A program made the translations under genes and the position numbers. A stretch of DNA of 43,180 nucleotides from CAYILR01 sp964364175 (GTDB lineage: Bacteria; Bdellovibrionota; UBA1018): NCBI GenBank assembly GCA_964364175.1, contig CAYILR010000042.1:1-43180 (forward strand), written 5' to 3'. The notes under the pieces are model-generated. The model was not told the origin of the DNA. It was given only the letters and a program-made list of their open reading frames with translations, and ran no database searches. The first letter of the stretch is position 1. Each line of letters starts with the position of its first letter. Positions 7,574 through 16,216 of this stretch are shown one piece after another.

Positions 7574-9550
7574 TTAAATTTGAATCTCGTTTAATTCTAC
7601 CCAACGAATGAGATTCAGCCATCGCCAAATTCGGAAATCAAAACCGACCTGACCCGAGAGGACACGATTCCATTCATCTAAAATGTCGGAGTGATGAAAG
7701 AAGGGCAGACTTTTCGCAGTATCCGAATGTAAGACTCGCTCCACCCAGGGTTTTAGAGTCGAGAACCATTTTTGCTCCGGTGTTTGAAATCCGATTTTGT
7801 CTTTTCGCTCGAGAATCGCTTCCGGAACGATTCCCTGCATCGCTTTGCGGAATACGTTTTTGGATCGACCGTCCGAAGACAGGAGATATTCTTCCGGTAG
7901 ACTCAAGGTAAATTGCACTAGCTCTGGAGTCAAAAACGGAACGCGACTCTCAATCGAATGGGCCATCGAATTGTGATCTTCGAATCGCAGGAGCATCGGC
8001 AGGTGATTTCGCGAAGTCGCCTGGATCAACTCCCTTCTCAGGGGATCGCGGCCTGAGGGAACTTGGTTTTTCTCGGGCTTCAAATTCTCTAAGCCCTGTG
8101 AACGAAACCACTGCGTATTCAACCATCCTGGAGTGCTGGGCTTGCCCAACATCTTTCGCAAAACTTCTTCAAGTTCATTGGGAATCCCCGGAATCGCGTA
8201 GCGGATTGCTCCCAGAAGCATCCACTTTTTGGCTGGAATATGGGGAGCGTTTCGCAGGAAACGAACGGCATTGCCAATTCGTCCGTGGCGCAAATCCGAC
8301 GTCAGTTTCGAGAGGGCGTAACTTCCATACCCCGCCAAAATCTCATCCGCGCCCTGCCCGTCGAGCATGACCTTGATGCCTTTGTCATGCGCGAGTTTAA
8401 ACACTCGATATTGCGCGTAGATGCTGGTGCTTCCGAACGGTTCGTCTTGCACTCGGATCAATGTATCCAGGTCATCGACGAGCTCTTGCGCCGTCGGTCT
8501 TACGGTGTGGCGAATCGCTCCTGAGTGATCCGCTGCCATTTGGGCCCAGCGTTCTTCACTGATGCGATCGTCATCCGCAATGTAGCTAAAGGTGTGGAGT
8601 TTCAACGACGGTCCTGCCACATACCGCATGGCAGCTACGATGGATGACGAATCGATTCCTCCCGACAGCGCAGCTCCGACGGGAACATCGCTGCGCAAAT
8701 GCAGCTCGACATTTTTTAAAAAAATCTCACGGGTTTTTTGAGCAGCTTCTTCAAATGAAAGATCTTTCGCAGAAATGGGTTCGGGATTGAGGGACCAAAA
8801 TGCCTGGGGTTCAATCGTCGCTTGTAAGGCTCCCAGATCGAATTCCAAAAAATGCCCCGGTGCTAATGAGTGAATTCCATCATACAGGGTGTCAGTCGTG
8901 CTGTTCGTGAGCCCGACAGTAAGATACGTGAAAAGCCTCTCGGGATTACATTTGCGACGGACCCACGGAAGTTCCAGCAAAGTTTTGATTTCCGAAGCAA
9001 AAGCAAAAGTTTTGCGAGTCGAATCAGCGGTCCAGTAGAGCGGTTTAATTCCAAAAAAATCCCGGGCGATGAAAACACGCCCTCGTTGGACATCATAGAT
9101 CACAAAACCAAACATTCCGACCAGACGTGTGAGCCACTCGCGGCCGTGACGTACGAATCCCTCGAGCAGAACTTCGCTGTCACCCTGCGACTTAAACTGA
9201 CATCCCTCACGCTCGAGTTCTTTGCGCAGTTCCTTGTAGTTATAAATTTCGCCATTGAACATCATCACATGACTACGATCTCCGCTCCACATGGGTTGGA
9301 ACCCCGCTTTGCTCAGATCCAAAATCGAAAGTCGTCGATAAGCAAAAAAAGCCTGAGGAACAATCGGTCCCGTGAGCCGGAGTTGATCCCAGACTTCTGG
9401 AGTTTCGCCCGCCCGACGTGCAACCATCCATCCCGCATCATCCGGGCCACGGTGGAGAAACGATTGGCTGAAACTTTGGAGGGTTTTTGGATCCAACGAA
9501 CGGTGTGAGGACGAGTCCCCGAATTGCAGGATACCAGCGATGCCGCACAT
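7574..9550 (-). CDS. asnB: Asparagine synthetase B-like glutamine amidotransferase
   Basis: At 658 residues it is the usual size for long AsnB-type enzymes. It begins MCGIAGI, so Cys2 is the N-terminal glutaminase nucleophile after Met removal. The glutaminase domain shows RRLSILDLS, FNGEIYNY and SQGDSEVLL. The synthetase domain has the PP-loop SGGIDSS near residue 290, LDGQGADEILAGYG, and a C-terminal FEDHNSMAHSIESRVPFL. The reaction is glutamine-dependent amidation of a carboxylate through an acyl-adenylate. Within polysaccharide clusters such paralogues often amidate uronic-acid sugars instead of aspartate; the adjacent Wzy-like gene supports that here, but it is inference. GGAGG/AAAGG precedes the ATG at 9550. 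Confidence 0.9.
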   Translation of the reverse strand: MCGIAGILQFGDSSSHRSLDPKTLQSFSQSFLHRGPDDAGWMVARRAGETPEVWDQLRLTGPIVPQAFFAYRRLSILDLSKAGFQPMWSGDRSHVMMFNGEIYNYKELRKELEREGCQFKSQGDSEVLLEGFVRHGREWLTRLVGMFGFVIYDVQRGRVFIARDFFGIKPLYWTADSTRKTFAFASEIKTLLELPWVRRKCNPERLFTYLTVGLTNSTTDTLYDGIHSLAPGHFLEFDLGALQATIEPQAFWSLNPEPISAKDLSFEEAAQKTREIFLKNVELHLRSDVPVGAALSGGIDSSSIVAAMRYVAGPSLKLHTFSYIADDDRISEERWAQMAADHSGAIRHTVRPTAQELVDDLDTLIRVQDEPFGSTSIYAQYRVFKLAHDKGIKVMLDGQGADEILAGYGSYALSKLTSDLRHGRIGNAVRFLRNAPHIPAKKWMLLGAIRYAIPGIPNELEEVLRKMLGKPSTPGWLNTQWFRSQGLENLKPEKNQVPSGRDPLRRELIQATSRNHLPMLLRFEDHNSMAHSIESRVPFLTPELVQFTLSLPEEYLLSSDGRSKNVFRKAMQGIVPEAILERKDKIGFQTPEQKWFSTLKPWVERVLHSDTAKSLPFFHHSDILDEWNRVLSGQVGFDFRIWRWLNLIRWVELNEIQI

Positions 9551-9571
9551 TGACCTTTCCTCCGCCTCACG

Positions 9572-9621
9572 CTCCGGAACGGTGCTGATGCACCGACGGA
9601 GTGAAAGGATTCTCCTTTCAC
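9572..9621 (-). promoter_or_regulatory. Two adjacent hairpins in the asnB leader
   Basis: The first hairpin pairs 9572-9576 with 9597-9601 and 9580-9585 with 9590-9595 (CGGTGC/GCACCG, loop tgat). The second pairs 9601-9609 with 9613-9621 (GTGAAAGGA/TCCTTTCAC, three-base loop). Read leftward they occupy the asnB 5' leader, 20-70 bases before the start codon, next to the ribosome-binding site. They could affect translation or mRNA stability; no known riboswitch is recognised. Confidence 0.5.
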
Positions 9622-9690
9622 TTAGTTAGACTCAAGAGACCGGAATGACAAGCGTAGCTTTCTGAGAATCGAAGTAGATTCATGAGCAAA

Positions 9691-9796
9691 CATTTGATCT
9701 TTTTTGTGTCGGGTACCCGGTTCACGCCAGCCGGAGGCGATCGGCGTGAGCGCAGGATGCGCGCAGCGGCGTACCCGACACAAAAAAGATCAAATG
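9691..9796. repeat. Large quasi-palindrome with perfect 26-bp arms
   Basis: Bases 9691-9716 are the exact reverse complement of 9771-9796. The 54-base centre is GC-rich and contains a further hairpin (CACGCC at 9723-9728 with GGCGTG at 9743-9748). The arms hold an A6/T6 run (GATCTTTTTT) next to a GC-rich step, so transcription from either side would see a stem followed by a T tract. It sits between the divergent asnB and GT4 genes, where a terminator would protect both promoters from outward readthrough but a promoter is also needed. It belongs to the set of long inverted repeats seen across this window. Confidence 0.85.
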
Positions 9797-9848
9797 GTCC
9801 GTCTGTCTGCACGTTGACAATGATGTGCTTGGCCAATAGGTTAAGGCA

Positions 9849-10964
9849 GTGAAAATTGCTTACTTAGTCTCGGCCGGCGTAGTGGCTGTTCCTACGAGCG
9901 GAGTGGTCAAGAAAATCGAATCGCATATCCGCGAATGGGAACGTCTCGGACACGAGGTTCGACTATTTGCGTTGGTACCTCCAGGTGCGGATCCTGTTGT
10001 AGTCCAAAAATTTGCGCCTGGAGTCATTCTGGAAGATGCGCCCTTGCGTTTCAAGTACCTCGTTCTCGATATTCTTCGCCGATACCAAACTTCGGCAAAA
10101 TTGGCAGAAGCCGTCGATACTTGGAAGCCCGATTTAATTTATCATCGGTTTGGAACTTTTTTTCCCGCATTTTTAAAATTACAAAAAAACTACCCCACAG
10201 TGATCGAAGTCAACACGGACGATGTGATGGAATTGAAACTTCTCCAGCCCCTGTACAAACGAGCCTATCGTCAGTTTTCGCGGAGAAAGGCACTTCGAAC
10301 AGCGGCTGGAGCTGTGTTTTTAACTCATGAATTGGCCGAGCGGCAGTATTTCAAAGAGTATGTTCGGAAAAGCACGGTGATTGCGAATGGAATTGATTTT
10401 GGGACCTATCCAGAAGGCTTATTAGAGCGTGCGGCTCATAACAAAGAACCTCAGTTTGTTTTTATCGCGAGTCCTGGGTTGAGCTGGCACGGACTCGATC
10501 AGCTTTTTGAATTGGCGCGGATTTTCCCCCCATGGGGATTTCATGTCATCGGACCCAAGGCACCTCCTCGAGGAATTCCAAAAAACGTCAAATTTTATGG
10601 CGAATTATCCGAAGATCAGTACCGTCCGGTTTTGCAAAAAGCCGATTTTGGAATTGGTAGCTTGGCGTCCCATCGCAAGAAAATGAGCGAGGCTTGTCCT
10701 TTGAAAGTTCGAGAGTATCTGGCCTATGGTCTGCCGGTGATTCTCCGGGATTCGGATACGGATTTTCCCAAGGAACCTTGGTTTGTTCTTCGTTTGCCTG
10801 AGGAAACTCAAAGGATGGCAGATTATGCGCCGATCATCCGGGATTTTGTCCAAAGCGCACAATCGAGGCGGGTACGTCGATTGGAAATTGCCCATTTGGA
10901 TGTGAAGTACAAAGAAAAACTCAGGTTGGACTTTTTCCAGAAGATCCTGGAAGCTTCGAGGTAA
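9849..10964 (+). CDS. Glycosyltransferase family 4 protein
   Basis: This 371-residue protein starts with GTG (MKIAYLVSAGVVAVPTSGVVKKIESHIREWERLGHEVRLFAL), the typical first Rossmann strand and G-rich loop of GT-B fold, GT4 enzymes. The middle linker NGIDFGTYP marks the start of the nucleotide-sugar domain. Near the C-terminus, KVREYLAYGLPVILRDSDTD matches the family's E-x7-E-type donor-binding region in a relaxed form. It would transfer a sugar from a nucleotide donor to a lipid-linked acceptor at the cytoplasmic face. It is the first gene of a rightward operon; the next start is two bases after its stop. Confidence 0.8.
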   Translation: MKIAYLVSAGVVAVPTSGVVKKIESHIREWERLGHEVRLFALVPPGADPVVVQKFAPGVILEDAPLRFKYLVLDILRRYQTSAKLAEAVDTWKPDLIYHRFGTFFPAFLKLQKNYPTVIEVNTDDVMELKLLQPLYKRAYRQFSRRKALRTAAGAVFLTHELAERQYFKEYVRKSTVIANGIDFGTYPEGLLERAAHNKEPQFVFIASPGLSWHGLDQLFELARIFPPWGFHVIGPKAPPRGIPKNVKFYGELSEDQYRPVLQKADFGIGSLASHRKKMSEACPLKVREYLAYGLPVILRDSDTDFPKEPWFVLRLPEETQRMADYAPIIRDFVQSAQSRRVRRLEIAHLDVKYKEKLRLDFFQKILEASR

Positions 10965-10966
10965 CT

Positions 10967-11620
10967 ATGAACTCAATTTTATTTGATCCAAAAATGAAAA
11001 TTCTGGCACTTGCTCCTCACACCGATGATGTGGAGTTGGGCTGTGGTGGGACTCTTGCCAAACTGAAGGAAGCCGGAGCCGAATTGCACGTAGCCGCTTT
11101 TTCGACGGCTTCGGATTCTTTGCCTCCCGGATTTCCAGCCGATACGCTGAAAAAAGAATTCTTAGCTTCCACAAAAACGATGGGTGTCCCCGAAGATCAT
11201 ACCTATGTTTTTGATTTTCAGGTCAGACGACTCAGTTATTCGCGTCAGGAAGTGCTCGACGAAATTATTCGTCTCAGGAAAAAAATCCAGCCGAATTTGA
11301 TTTTCCTGCCTTCACCGAATGATCTTCATCAGGACCATCAAGTGGTTTCCTCTGAGGGATTGCGGGCGTTCAAAGAGTATTCCGTTCTTGCCTACGAGTT
11401 GCCCTGGAATCACATTCACTTTTCGGCGCAAGCTTTTGTGACGCTCCAGGAAAAGCACGTTCAAAAGAAACTTGAATGTTTGCAGCAGTACAAATCGCAG
11501 ATTTTTCTCGAGCGCTCTTATTTCAAACCCGAATTTGTCCAGAGCCAGTGCCGCATGCGTGGGGCACAGATCAAAGCTGATTTTGCGGAGGCATTTGAGG
11601 TGCTGAGGATCCGATTCTGA
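10967..11620 (+). CDS. PIG-L family LmbE-like N-acetylglucosamine deacetylase
   Basis: This 217-residue protein carries the zinc motif PHTDDVELGCGGTLAKL (His18, Asp20, Asp21; the commoner form is AHPDD) and the second metal motif HQDH at 121-124. The PIG-L fold removes N-acetyl groups from amino sugars using zinc. GAGGT lies seven bases before the ATG at 10967, which supports this start over the in-frame ATG at 10994. Upstream of an acyl carrier protein and an LpxD-like acyltransferase, it could free an amino group on a sugar for re-acylation with a different acid; that link is inference. Confidence 0.82.
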   Translation: MNSILFDPKMKILALAPHTDDVELGCGGTLAKLKEAGAELHVAAFSTASDSLPPGFPADTLKKEFLASTKTMGVPEDHTYVFDFQVRRLSYSRQEVLDEIIRLRKKIQPNLIFLPSPNDLHQDHQVVSSEGLRAFKEYSVLAYELPWNHIHFSAQAFVTLQEKHVQKKLECLQQYKSQIFLERSYFKPEFVQSQCRMRGAQIKADFAEAFEVLRIRF

Positions 11621-11622
11621 CC

Positions 11623-13341
11623 ATGTTGACTTTTGCTGAACTGAAAAAGAATTTAAAAAAGGACTTCTCTTCGCTGAAGAAAGTGAAAGTTGCTATTCTT
11701 GCAGATTCAGCGACTCAACTCTATGCGCAGGCTCTCAAAGGACAAGGATATTCAAAAGGGATTAACTATGAAATCTTTGAAGCAGATTACGATCAGATCG
11801 ACCGACAGATATTGGACCATTCGTCAGAGCTCTACAGTTTTCAGCCTGAGTTCGTGATTATTTTTCAGTCATCGCAAAAACTACTCAAGAGTTTTTACAA
11901 AAAGGACGTATCGGATCGGGCGACTTTTGCAGATGAGCAGATTCAGTATCTAAAAGGTTTGCTATCAGCTTTGAACTCCAAGCTGAGTTCCAAAGTGATT
12001 TATTTTAATTTTGCTGAAATCAACGACGGTGTTTTTGGTAATTACAGCAATAAAATAGAATCGTCCTTTACGTACCAGCTCAGAAAAATCAATTTTTTGC
12101 TGATGAACGAAAGTCAAAATACAAAAAATCTACTGATCAATGATCTGAATATTTTGCAGGGCCAGTACGGTTTGGGTTTTGTGACGGATTCGAGAGCATA
12201 CATCAATAGTGACATGATTTTTAGTATCGATTTTCTTCCTATAGTTGCAAAAAACACTTCAGACATGATTCAGTCCCTCATCGGAAATTTTAAAAAATGT
12301 CTGATCTTGGATTTGGATGACACGGTTTGGGGGGGAATTATCGGAGACGATGGAGTTGAAAACATTCAGATCGGTGATTTGGGTGTGGGAAAAATATATT
12401 CGGGCATTCAGGCATGGGCAAAGCAGCTCAAAGAGCGTGGAATTATCCTGTGTATCTGCAGCAAAAATACGGAAAGTCTAGCCAAAGAACCCTTCGAGAA
12501 ACACCCGGATATGATTTTGCGGCTCGACGACATCGCATTGTTTGTCGCTAATTGGGAGAGCAAGGCAAACAATATCAAGTATATTCAATCCGTTTTGAAT
12601 ATTGGGTTCGATAGCATGGTTTTCGTCGATGACAATCCATACGAACGAAATCTGGTGAGGAATTTTCTTCCTGATGTCACGGTTCCGGAGTTACCTGAGG
12701 ATCCCGCAGATTATTTATCTTTTCTTTGTAAACAGAATTTATTTGAAACGGCCTCTTTTACCGATGAAGATCGCCAAAGAACCCAGCAGTATCAGCAAGA
12801 AGCTGGCCGTGCTGTTCTACAAAAAGCATTTGTTTCGGAAGATGATTTTTTGACCAACTTGGAAATGCAATCCGAAGTGAAGTCCTTTGACAGCTATTCA
12901 ATTCCGCGTGTAGCGCAGCTCTCTCAACGATCCAATCAGTTTAATTTGAGGACGGCGAGATACTCCGAGGATGATTTGAGAAAAATGATCGAATCTGACC
13001 GACATTTGACCTTCTCATTCACGCTTCAGGATAAATTTGGTGACTATGGATTGATTGGAATCATCATCCTCGAGAAGAAAAATAAAAGCCTGTTCATTGA
13101 TAGTTGGATTATGAGCTGTCGCGTTCTGAAAAGAGGGATGGAAGAATTCGTTTTGAATCAGGTCGTCGGGGCTGCTCTGGGTTATGGATTTGAAAAACTA
13201 GTAGGAGAGTACATTCCTACGCCGAAGAATAGCATGGTCAAGGATCATTACAAGAAACTTGGATTTGTACAAAACGAGGGTCGTTGGGAACTTGCAACAA
13301 AAGCATTCAAAGAACTAAAAACATTCATTCAGGTAAAATGA
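11623..13341 (+). CDS. FkbH-like HAD-IIIC protein (glyceryl/acyl-ACP forming)
   Basis: This 572-residue protein has an N-terminal SGNH-hydrolase-like region and the HAD motif LDLDDTVWGGIIGDDG near residue 229. A second HAD block follows (VFVDDNPYERNLVRNFLP), then a C-terminal GNAT-like region (YGLIGIIILE, SCRVLKRGMEEFVLNQ, YKKLGF). This is the full FkbH-like architecture. Known FkbH-type enzymes load a three-carbon unit from 1,3-bisphosphoglycerate onto an acyl carrier protein as glyceryl-S-ACP. The gene directly downstream (one base gap) encodes an ACP, which strongly supports that role. In surface-glycan clusters the product is likely a small acyl group for sugar decoration. Confidence 0.85.
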   Translation: MLTFAELKKNLKKDFSSLKKVKVAILADSATQLYAQALKGQGYSKGINYEIFEADYDQIDRQILDHSSELYSFQPEFVIIFQSSQKLLKSFYKKDVSDRATFADEQIQYLKGLLSALNSKLSSKVIYFNFAEINDGVFGNYSNKIESSFTYQLRKINFLLMNESQNTKNLLINDLNILQGQYGLGFVTDSRAYINSDMIFSIDFLPIVAKNTSDMIQSLIGNFKKCLILDLDDTVWGGIIGDDGVENIQIGDLGVGKIYSGIQAWAKQLKERGIILCICSKNTESLAKEPFEKHPDMILRLDDIALFVANWESKANNIKYIQSVLNIGFDSMVFVDDNPYERNLVRNFLPDVTVPELPEDPADYLSFLCKQNLFETASFTDEDRQRTQQYQQEAGRAVLQKAFVSEDDFLTNLEMQSEVKSFDSYSIPRVAQLSQRSNQFNLRTARYSEDDLRKMIESDRHLTFSFTLQDKFGDYGLIGIIILEKKNKSLFIDSWIMSCRVLKRGMEEFVLNQVVGAALGYGFEKLVGEYIPTPKNSMVKDHYKKLGFVQNEGRWELATKAFKELKTFIQVK

Positions 13342-13342
13342 T

Positions 13343-13591
13343 ATGGAAACTAAAGATATTATTAAGCAAGTAAACAGTATTTTTGTGGATGTTTTGGATG
13401 ATGAAAAAATTTCCATTTCAGAATCGTCTACTGCTGATGACATTGATGATTGGGATTCTCTGACCAATATTCAATTGGTTGTTGCGATCGAAAGGCATTT
13501 TAAAATCAAGTTTACTTCCATAGAAGTGAAGGCATTTAAGAACGTCGGTGAAATGTGCGTTGCGATTCAGACCAAGGTGAGTCAGCTTTAA
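13343..13591 (+). CDS. Acyl carrier protein
   Basis: This 82-residue acidic protein has the phosphopantetheine attachment motif DDWDSLTNIQLV, with Ser39 as the expected modified residue, followed by a typical helix-II/III region (IERHFKIKFTSIEVKAFKNVGEM). It is a stand-alone carrier, unlike the usual fatty-acid ACP which lies in the fab cluster. It starts one base after the FkbH-like stop and its stop codon is immediately followed by the MaoC-like start, so it is embedded in the acyl module. It would carry the three-carbon or other short acyl unit as a thioester. Confidence 0.9.
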   Translation: METKDIIKQVNSIFVDVLDDEKISISESSTADDIDDWDSLTNIQLVVAIERHFKIKFTSIEVKAFKNVGEMCVAIQTKVSQL

Positions 13592-13981
13592 ATGAAAAAG
13601 GGAGATCAGTTCTCACATCAGTTTTTGGTGACAGACAAAATCTACAACGGGTTTATTGAGTTGTTTAACGACAGAAATCCGCTTCATACCGATGCTCAGT
13701 TCTCTTCCGCAAAGGGTTTCAAATCTGAGGTTATGCACGGCAATATTTTAGGAGGATTTATCTCGTATTTTATCGGCGAAGGCTTGCCGATTAAGAATGT
13801 AATTATTCACTCGCAGGAGATCAAGTATTTCAAGCCGGTTTATAGGGATACTCCTTTATTGTTCAGTGCAGTGATTGAGGAAATGCACGAATCGATGGGT
13901 GTGATAGAATTTAAATTTATTTTTGAAGATCAGGATCGACAAAAATTGGCCAAGGGAAGGATCCAGATAGGTATCATATGA
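13592..13981 (+). CDS. MaoC-like hot-dog acyl dehydratase
   Basis: At 129 residues it has single-hot-dog R-specific hydratase size. The signature DRNPLHTDAQFSSAKGFKSEVMHGNILGGFIS is visible, with Asp27 and His32 as the catalytic pair and HG at 49-50. The family hydrates enoyl thioesters or dehydrates 3-hydroxyacyl thioesters. The stop overlaps the start of the SDR gene (ATGA-type overlap at 13978-13981). Next to an ACP and an SDR, it suggests reduction/dehydration chemistry on the carrier-bound acyl group. Confidence 0.83.
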   Translation: MKKGDQFSHQFLVTDKIYNGFIELFNDRNPLHTDAQFSSAKGFKSEVMHGNILGGFISYFIGEGLPIKNVIIHSQEIKYFKPVYRDTPLLFSAVIEEMHESMGVIEFKFIFEDQDRQKLAKGRIQIGII

Positions 13982-14697
13982 ATATTTTAGTCACGGGCGG
14001 TGCCTCGGGGTTAGGGGAGGCAATGACACGAAAGTTAGCATCGAACACCTCTAATCAGGTTTATTTCACCTATTGCAAATCCAAAGAGAAAGCGATTTTG
14101 ATCGAGAAAGAATTGAGAAACGCGCGGGCGGTTCGTTGTGATTTCAATCACGCGACGGAATTGAATGAATTGCTGCAGAAAATGTCTGAATGGGACCTCC
14201 AGGTAGTGATCAATAATGCCATGCAGGGGATGGAGCAAAAGCATTTTCATAAAATCGAACCAGATTTTTTCCTGAAAAGTTTTCAAGGCAATGTTCTTCC
14301 GGTCATTCAAATCACACAGCAAGCGCTCAGTATTTTTAGAAAAGCGAGGTATGGAAAAATCATCACGATTTTGTCTTCGTACATCGTGAATACTCCACCC
14401 ATCGGGTTGTCGGAATATGTGGCAAATAAGGCGTATCTTTTGTCGCTGCACAAGTCGTGGGCAGCTGAAAATGCGAGTTTTAATATTACCTCAAACTGTA
14501 TTTCCCCCTCGTTTATGATAACTCCTTTGACAAAGGATACGGATGAGAGGGTAATTGAAGAAATGACTGGCAAGCATCCGTTGAAAAAACTTTTAACCGT
14601 GGATGAAGTGTCAGAGAGTGTTTTTTATCTGACTCAGTGTTCGCAGCAAATCAACGGCACCAATCTGGTCATGAATGCTGCTCAGAATGTGACATAG
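13978..14697 (+). CDS. Short-chain dehydrogenase/reductase (3-oxoacyl-ACP reductase like)
   Basis: This 239-residue classical SDR has the cofactor motif TGGASGLG at 6-13, NNA (INNAMQG) at about 80, a catalytic Ser near 133-134 (TILSSY) and the Tyr147-x3-Lys151 pair (SEYVANK). The C-terminal TPLTKDTDER..HPLKKLLTVDEVSE..INGTNLVMNAAQ is normal. It is likely an NADPH-dependent ketoreductase, most simply of a 3-oxoacyl thioester given the ACP and MaoC neighbours, although a nucleotide-sugar substrate is possible. It overlaps the MaoC gene by four bases. Confidence 0.8.
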   Translation: MNILVTGGASGLGEAMTRKLASNTSNQVYFTYCKSKEKAILIEKELRNARAVRCDFNHATELNELLQKMSEWDLQVVINNAMQGMEQKHFHKIEPDFFLKSFQGNVLPVIQITQQALSIFRKARYGKIITILSSYIVNTPPIGLSEYVANKAYLLSLHKSWAAENASFNITSNCISPSFMITPLTKDTDERVIEEMTGKHPLKKLLTVDEVSESVFYLTQCSQQINGTNLVMNAAQNVT

Positions 14698-14701
14698 GAC
14701 C

Positions 14702-15661
14702 ATGAAAAAATATTCAGTCGATGACTTTCTCAAGCACATCGGATCACACACGGTCGTCGGCGATCCGAAGGGAAAGTATTTCAGTAATATCAAACCTTTT
14801 GATCAAGCGCAGAGTGATACATTGGTTTGGGTCAAATCTTCTTTAAAAAACAAAGCAGATCTCATTGAACGAGTGAAGGCCGATCTGGTGATTTGTGATC
14901 CCTCGGTAGAAATTTCAGAAAATCTGAAAAGTAAAAAATGTTTCATCGTAGTGAAAGACACGCGCTTGGCGTTCTTGAGAGTGGTGAAAACCCTATTTCA
15001 AAAGGCGGTTGAGTACGGTGTTCATCCGACGGCCTGTATTCATCCCGATGCGGAAATTCATAAAAATACTTGGATTGGTCCTTTTGCATACATCGGGAAC
15101 TGCAAAATCGGCGAAGGCAGTATTGTGTACGGAAACTGCCATTTGTACGATGGAGCAGAGATCGGCAAGAATGTGACCGTTCACGCAGGTGCAGTCATCG
15201 GAGCCGACGGTTTTGGATTTCAGAAGAATGAAAACGGTGAGTATGAAAAATTTCCTCATATCGGGGGAGTGATCATTGAAGACGATGTAGAAATTGGTGC
15301 CAATACTTGTATCGATCGGGGTGCTTTGGGGAATACGGTCATTAAAAAGGGAACCAAGATCGATGACTTGGTTTACATCGCTCATAACGCTGTTATTGGC
15401 AAAAACACTTTGATAGTCGGCCAGTCAGTTGTATCAGGAAGTTCGGAAGTAGGTGACAGTACATGGATTTCTCCAGGTGTCACAATTATGAATAAGGTGA
15501 AAATTGGTAGCCATTGCACCATTGGACTGGGAGCGGTTGTTTTTAATGATGTTCCAGACGGAGAAACTTGGATGGGAAACCCAGCATTGGAAAAATTGAA
15601 CTATTCCAGAATTAATTTTGAAACGCTGAGTGCTTTGAATAAGAGCAAAAGAGGCGGTTGA
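14702..15661 (+). CDS. LpxD-like UDP-aminosugar N-acyltransferase (left-handed beta-helix)
   Basis: This 319-residue protein resembles LpxD. The N-terminal uridine-binding-type domain spans 1-100. A left-handed parallel beta-helix of hexapeptide repeats covers about 105-290. The diagnostic GADGFGF is at 167-173, and His228 (IAHNAVIGKN) is the position equivalent to the LpxD catalytic base. LpxD transfers 3-hydroxyacyl from ACP to UDP-3-O-acyl-glucosamine. This copy lies in a glycan cluster with its own ACP, away from lpxA/fabZ, so it is probably a paralogue acylating a different nucleotide sugar with the module's acyl group. It could still be the housekeeping lpxD. Confidence 0.8.
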   Translation: MKKYSVDDFLKHIGSHTVVGDPKGKYFSNIKPFDQAQSDTLVWVKSSLKNKADLIERVKADLVICDPSVEISENLKSKKCFIVVKDTRLAFLRVVKTLFQKAVEYGVHPTACIHPDAEIHKNTWIGPFAYIGNCKIGEGSIVYGNCHLYDGAEIGKNVTVHAGAVIGADGFGFQKNENGEYEKFPHIGGVIIEDDVEIGANTCIDRGALGNTVIKKGTKIDDLVYIAHNAVIGKNTLIVGQSVVSGSSEVGDSTWISPGVTIMNKVKIGSHCTIGLGAVVFNDVPDGETWMGNPALEKLNYSRINFETLSALNKSKRGG

Positions 15662-15670
15662 ACGGAATCT

Positions 15671-16216
15671 ATGGAACTCACCAAAACCACACTCGAAGGC
15701 TGCTACCTGATTCAGCCTAAGGACATAGCGGATCTGCGCGGGTGTTTTGTAAAGCCCTATCAGCGCGCAGCATTCGAGAGTCATGGACTTGAGGGCGAGT
15801 TTCGCGAAGACTTTTTCACTGTTTCCAAAAAAGACGTGCTGCGGGGGATGCATTTTCAATCCCCACCCCAGGATCAAACCAAGCTCGTGTATTGCATCCA
15901 TGGGGTGATTCTGGATGTGATCGTGGACATTCGAAAAAATTCGCCGACCTATCTCCAATTTGAGTCATTCGAGTTGAATGAGTCGAAGCGTTCGATGCTT
16001 TATCTCCCCGAGGGGATTGCTCACGGATTTGTGACCCTGAGCGAGAGCGCGACGATCGGTTACAAAGTTAGCCGCGAATTCGTGCCCGAGTTCGACGCGG
16101 GAATTCGCTGGGATAGCATCGGATTCAAATGGCCCATTCAAAATCCGATTCTGTCAGAGAAGGACAAAAATCTTCCCACGCTCTCTGAATTCAAAACGCC
16201 TTGGGGCACAAAATGA
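15671..16216 (+). CDS. RfbC-like dTDP-4-keto-sugar 3,5-epimerase family (cupin)
   Basis: This 181-residue protein shows the family signature LRGMHFQ with His61 as the likely catalytic base, VILDVIVDIRKNSPTY, and LYLPEGIAHGFVTLSE. It belongs to the dTDP-4-dehydrorhamnose 3,5-epimerase family, which also includes 3-epimerases for other dTDP/GDP-4-keto sugars. No rfbA, rfbB or rfbD gene is beside it, so its substrate is uncertain. The last bases overlap the next glycosyltransferase start (ATGA at 16213-16216). Confidence 0.83.
   Translation: MELTKTTLEGCYLIQPKDIADLRGCFVKPYQRAAFESHGLEGEFREDFFTVSKKDVLRGMHFQSPPQDQTKLVYCIHGVILDVIVDIRKNSPTYLQFESFELNESKRSMLYLPEGIAHGFVTLSESATIGYKVSREFVPEFDAGIRWDSIGFKWPIQNPILSEKDKNLPTLSEFKTPWGTK

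Noticed and set aside
8870..9508. 212-codon rightward frame inside asnB
   Set aside because: It is antisense to conserved AsnB glutaminase codons and has no recognised domain.
9618..9836. 72-codon leftward frame across the 26-bp-arm palindrome
   Set aside because: It is composed mostly of palindrome sequence, has no family resemblance, and its frame depends on the repeat; treated as non-coding.
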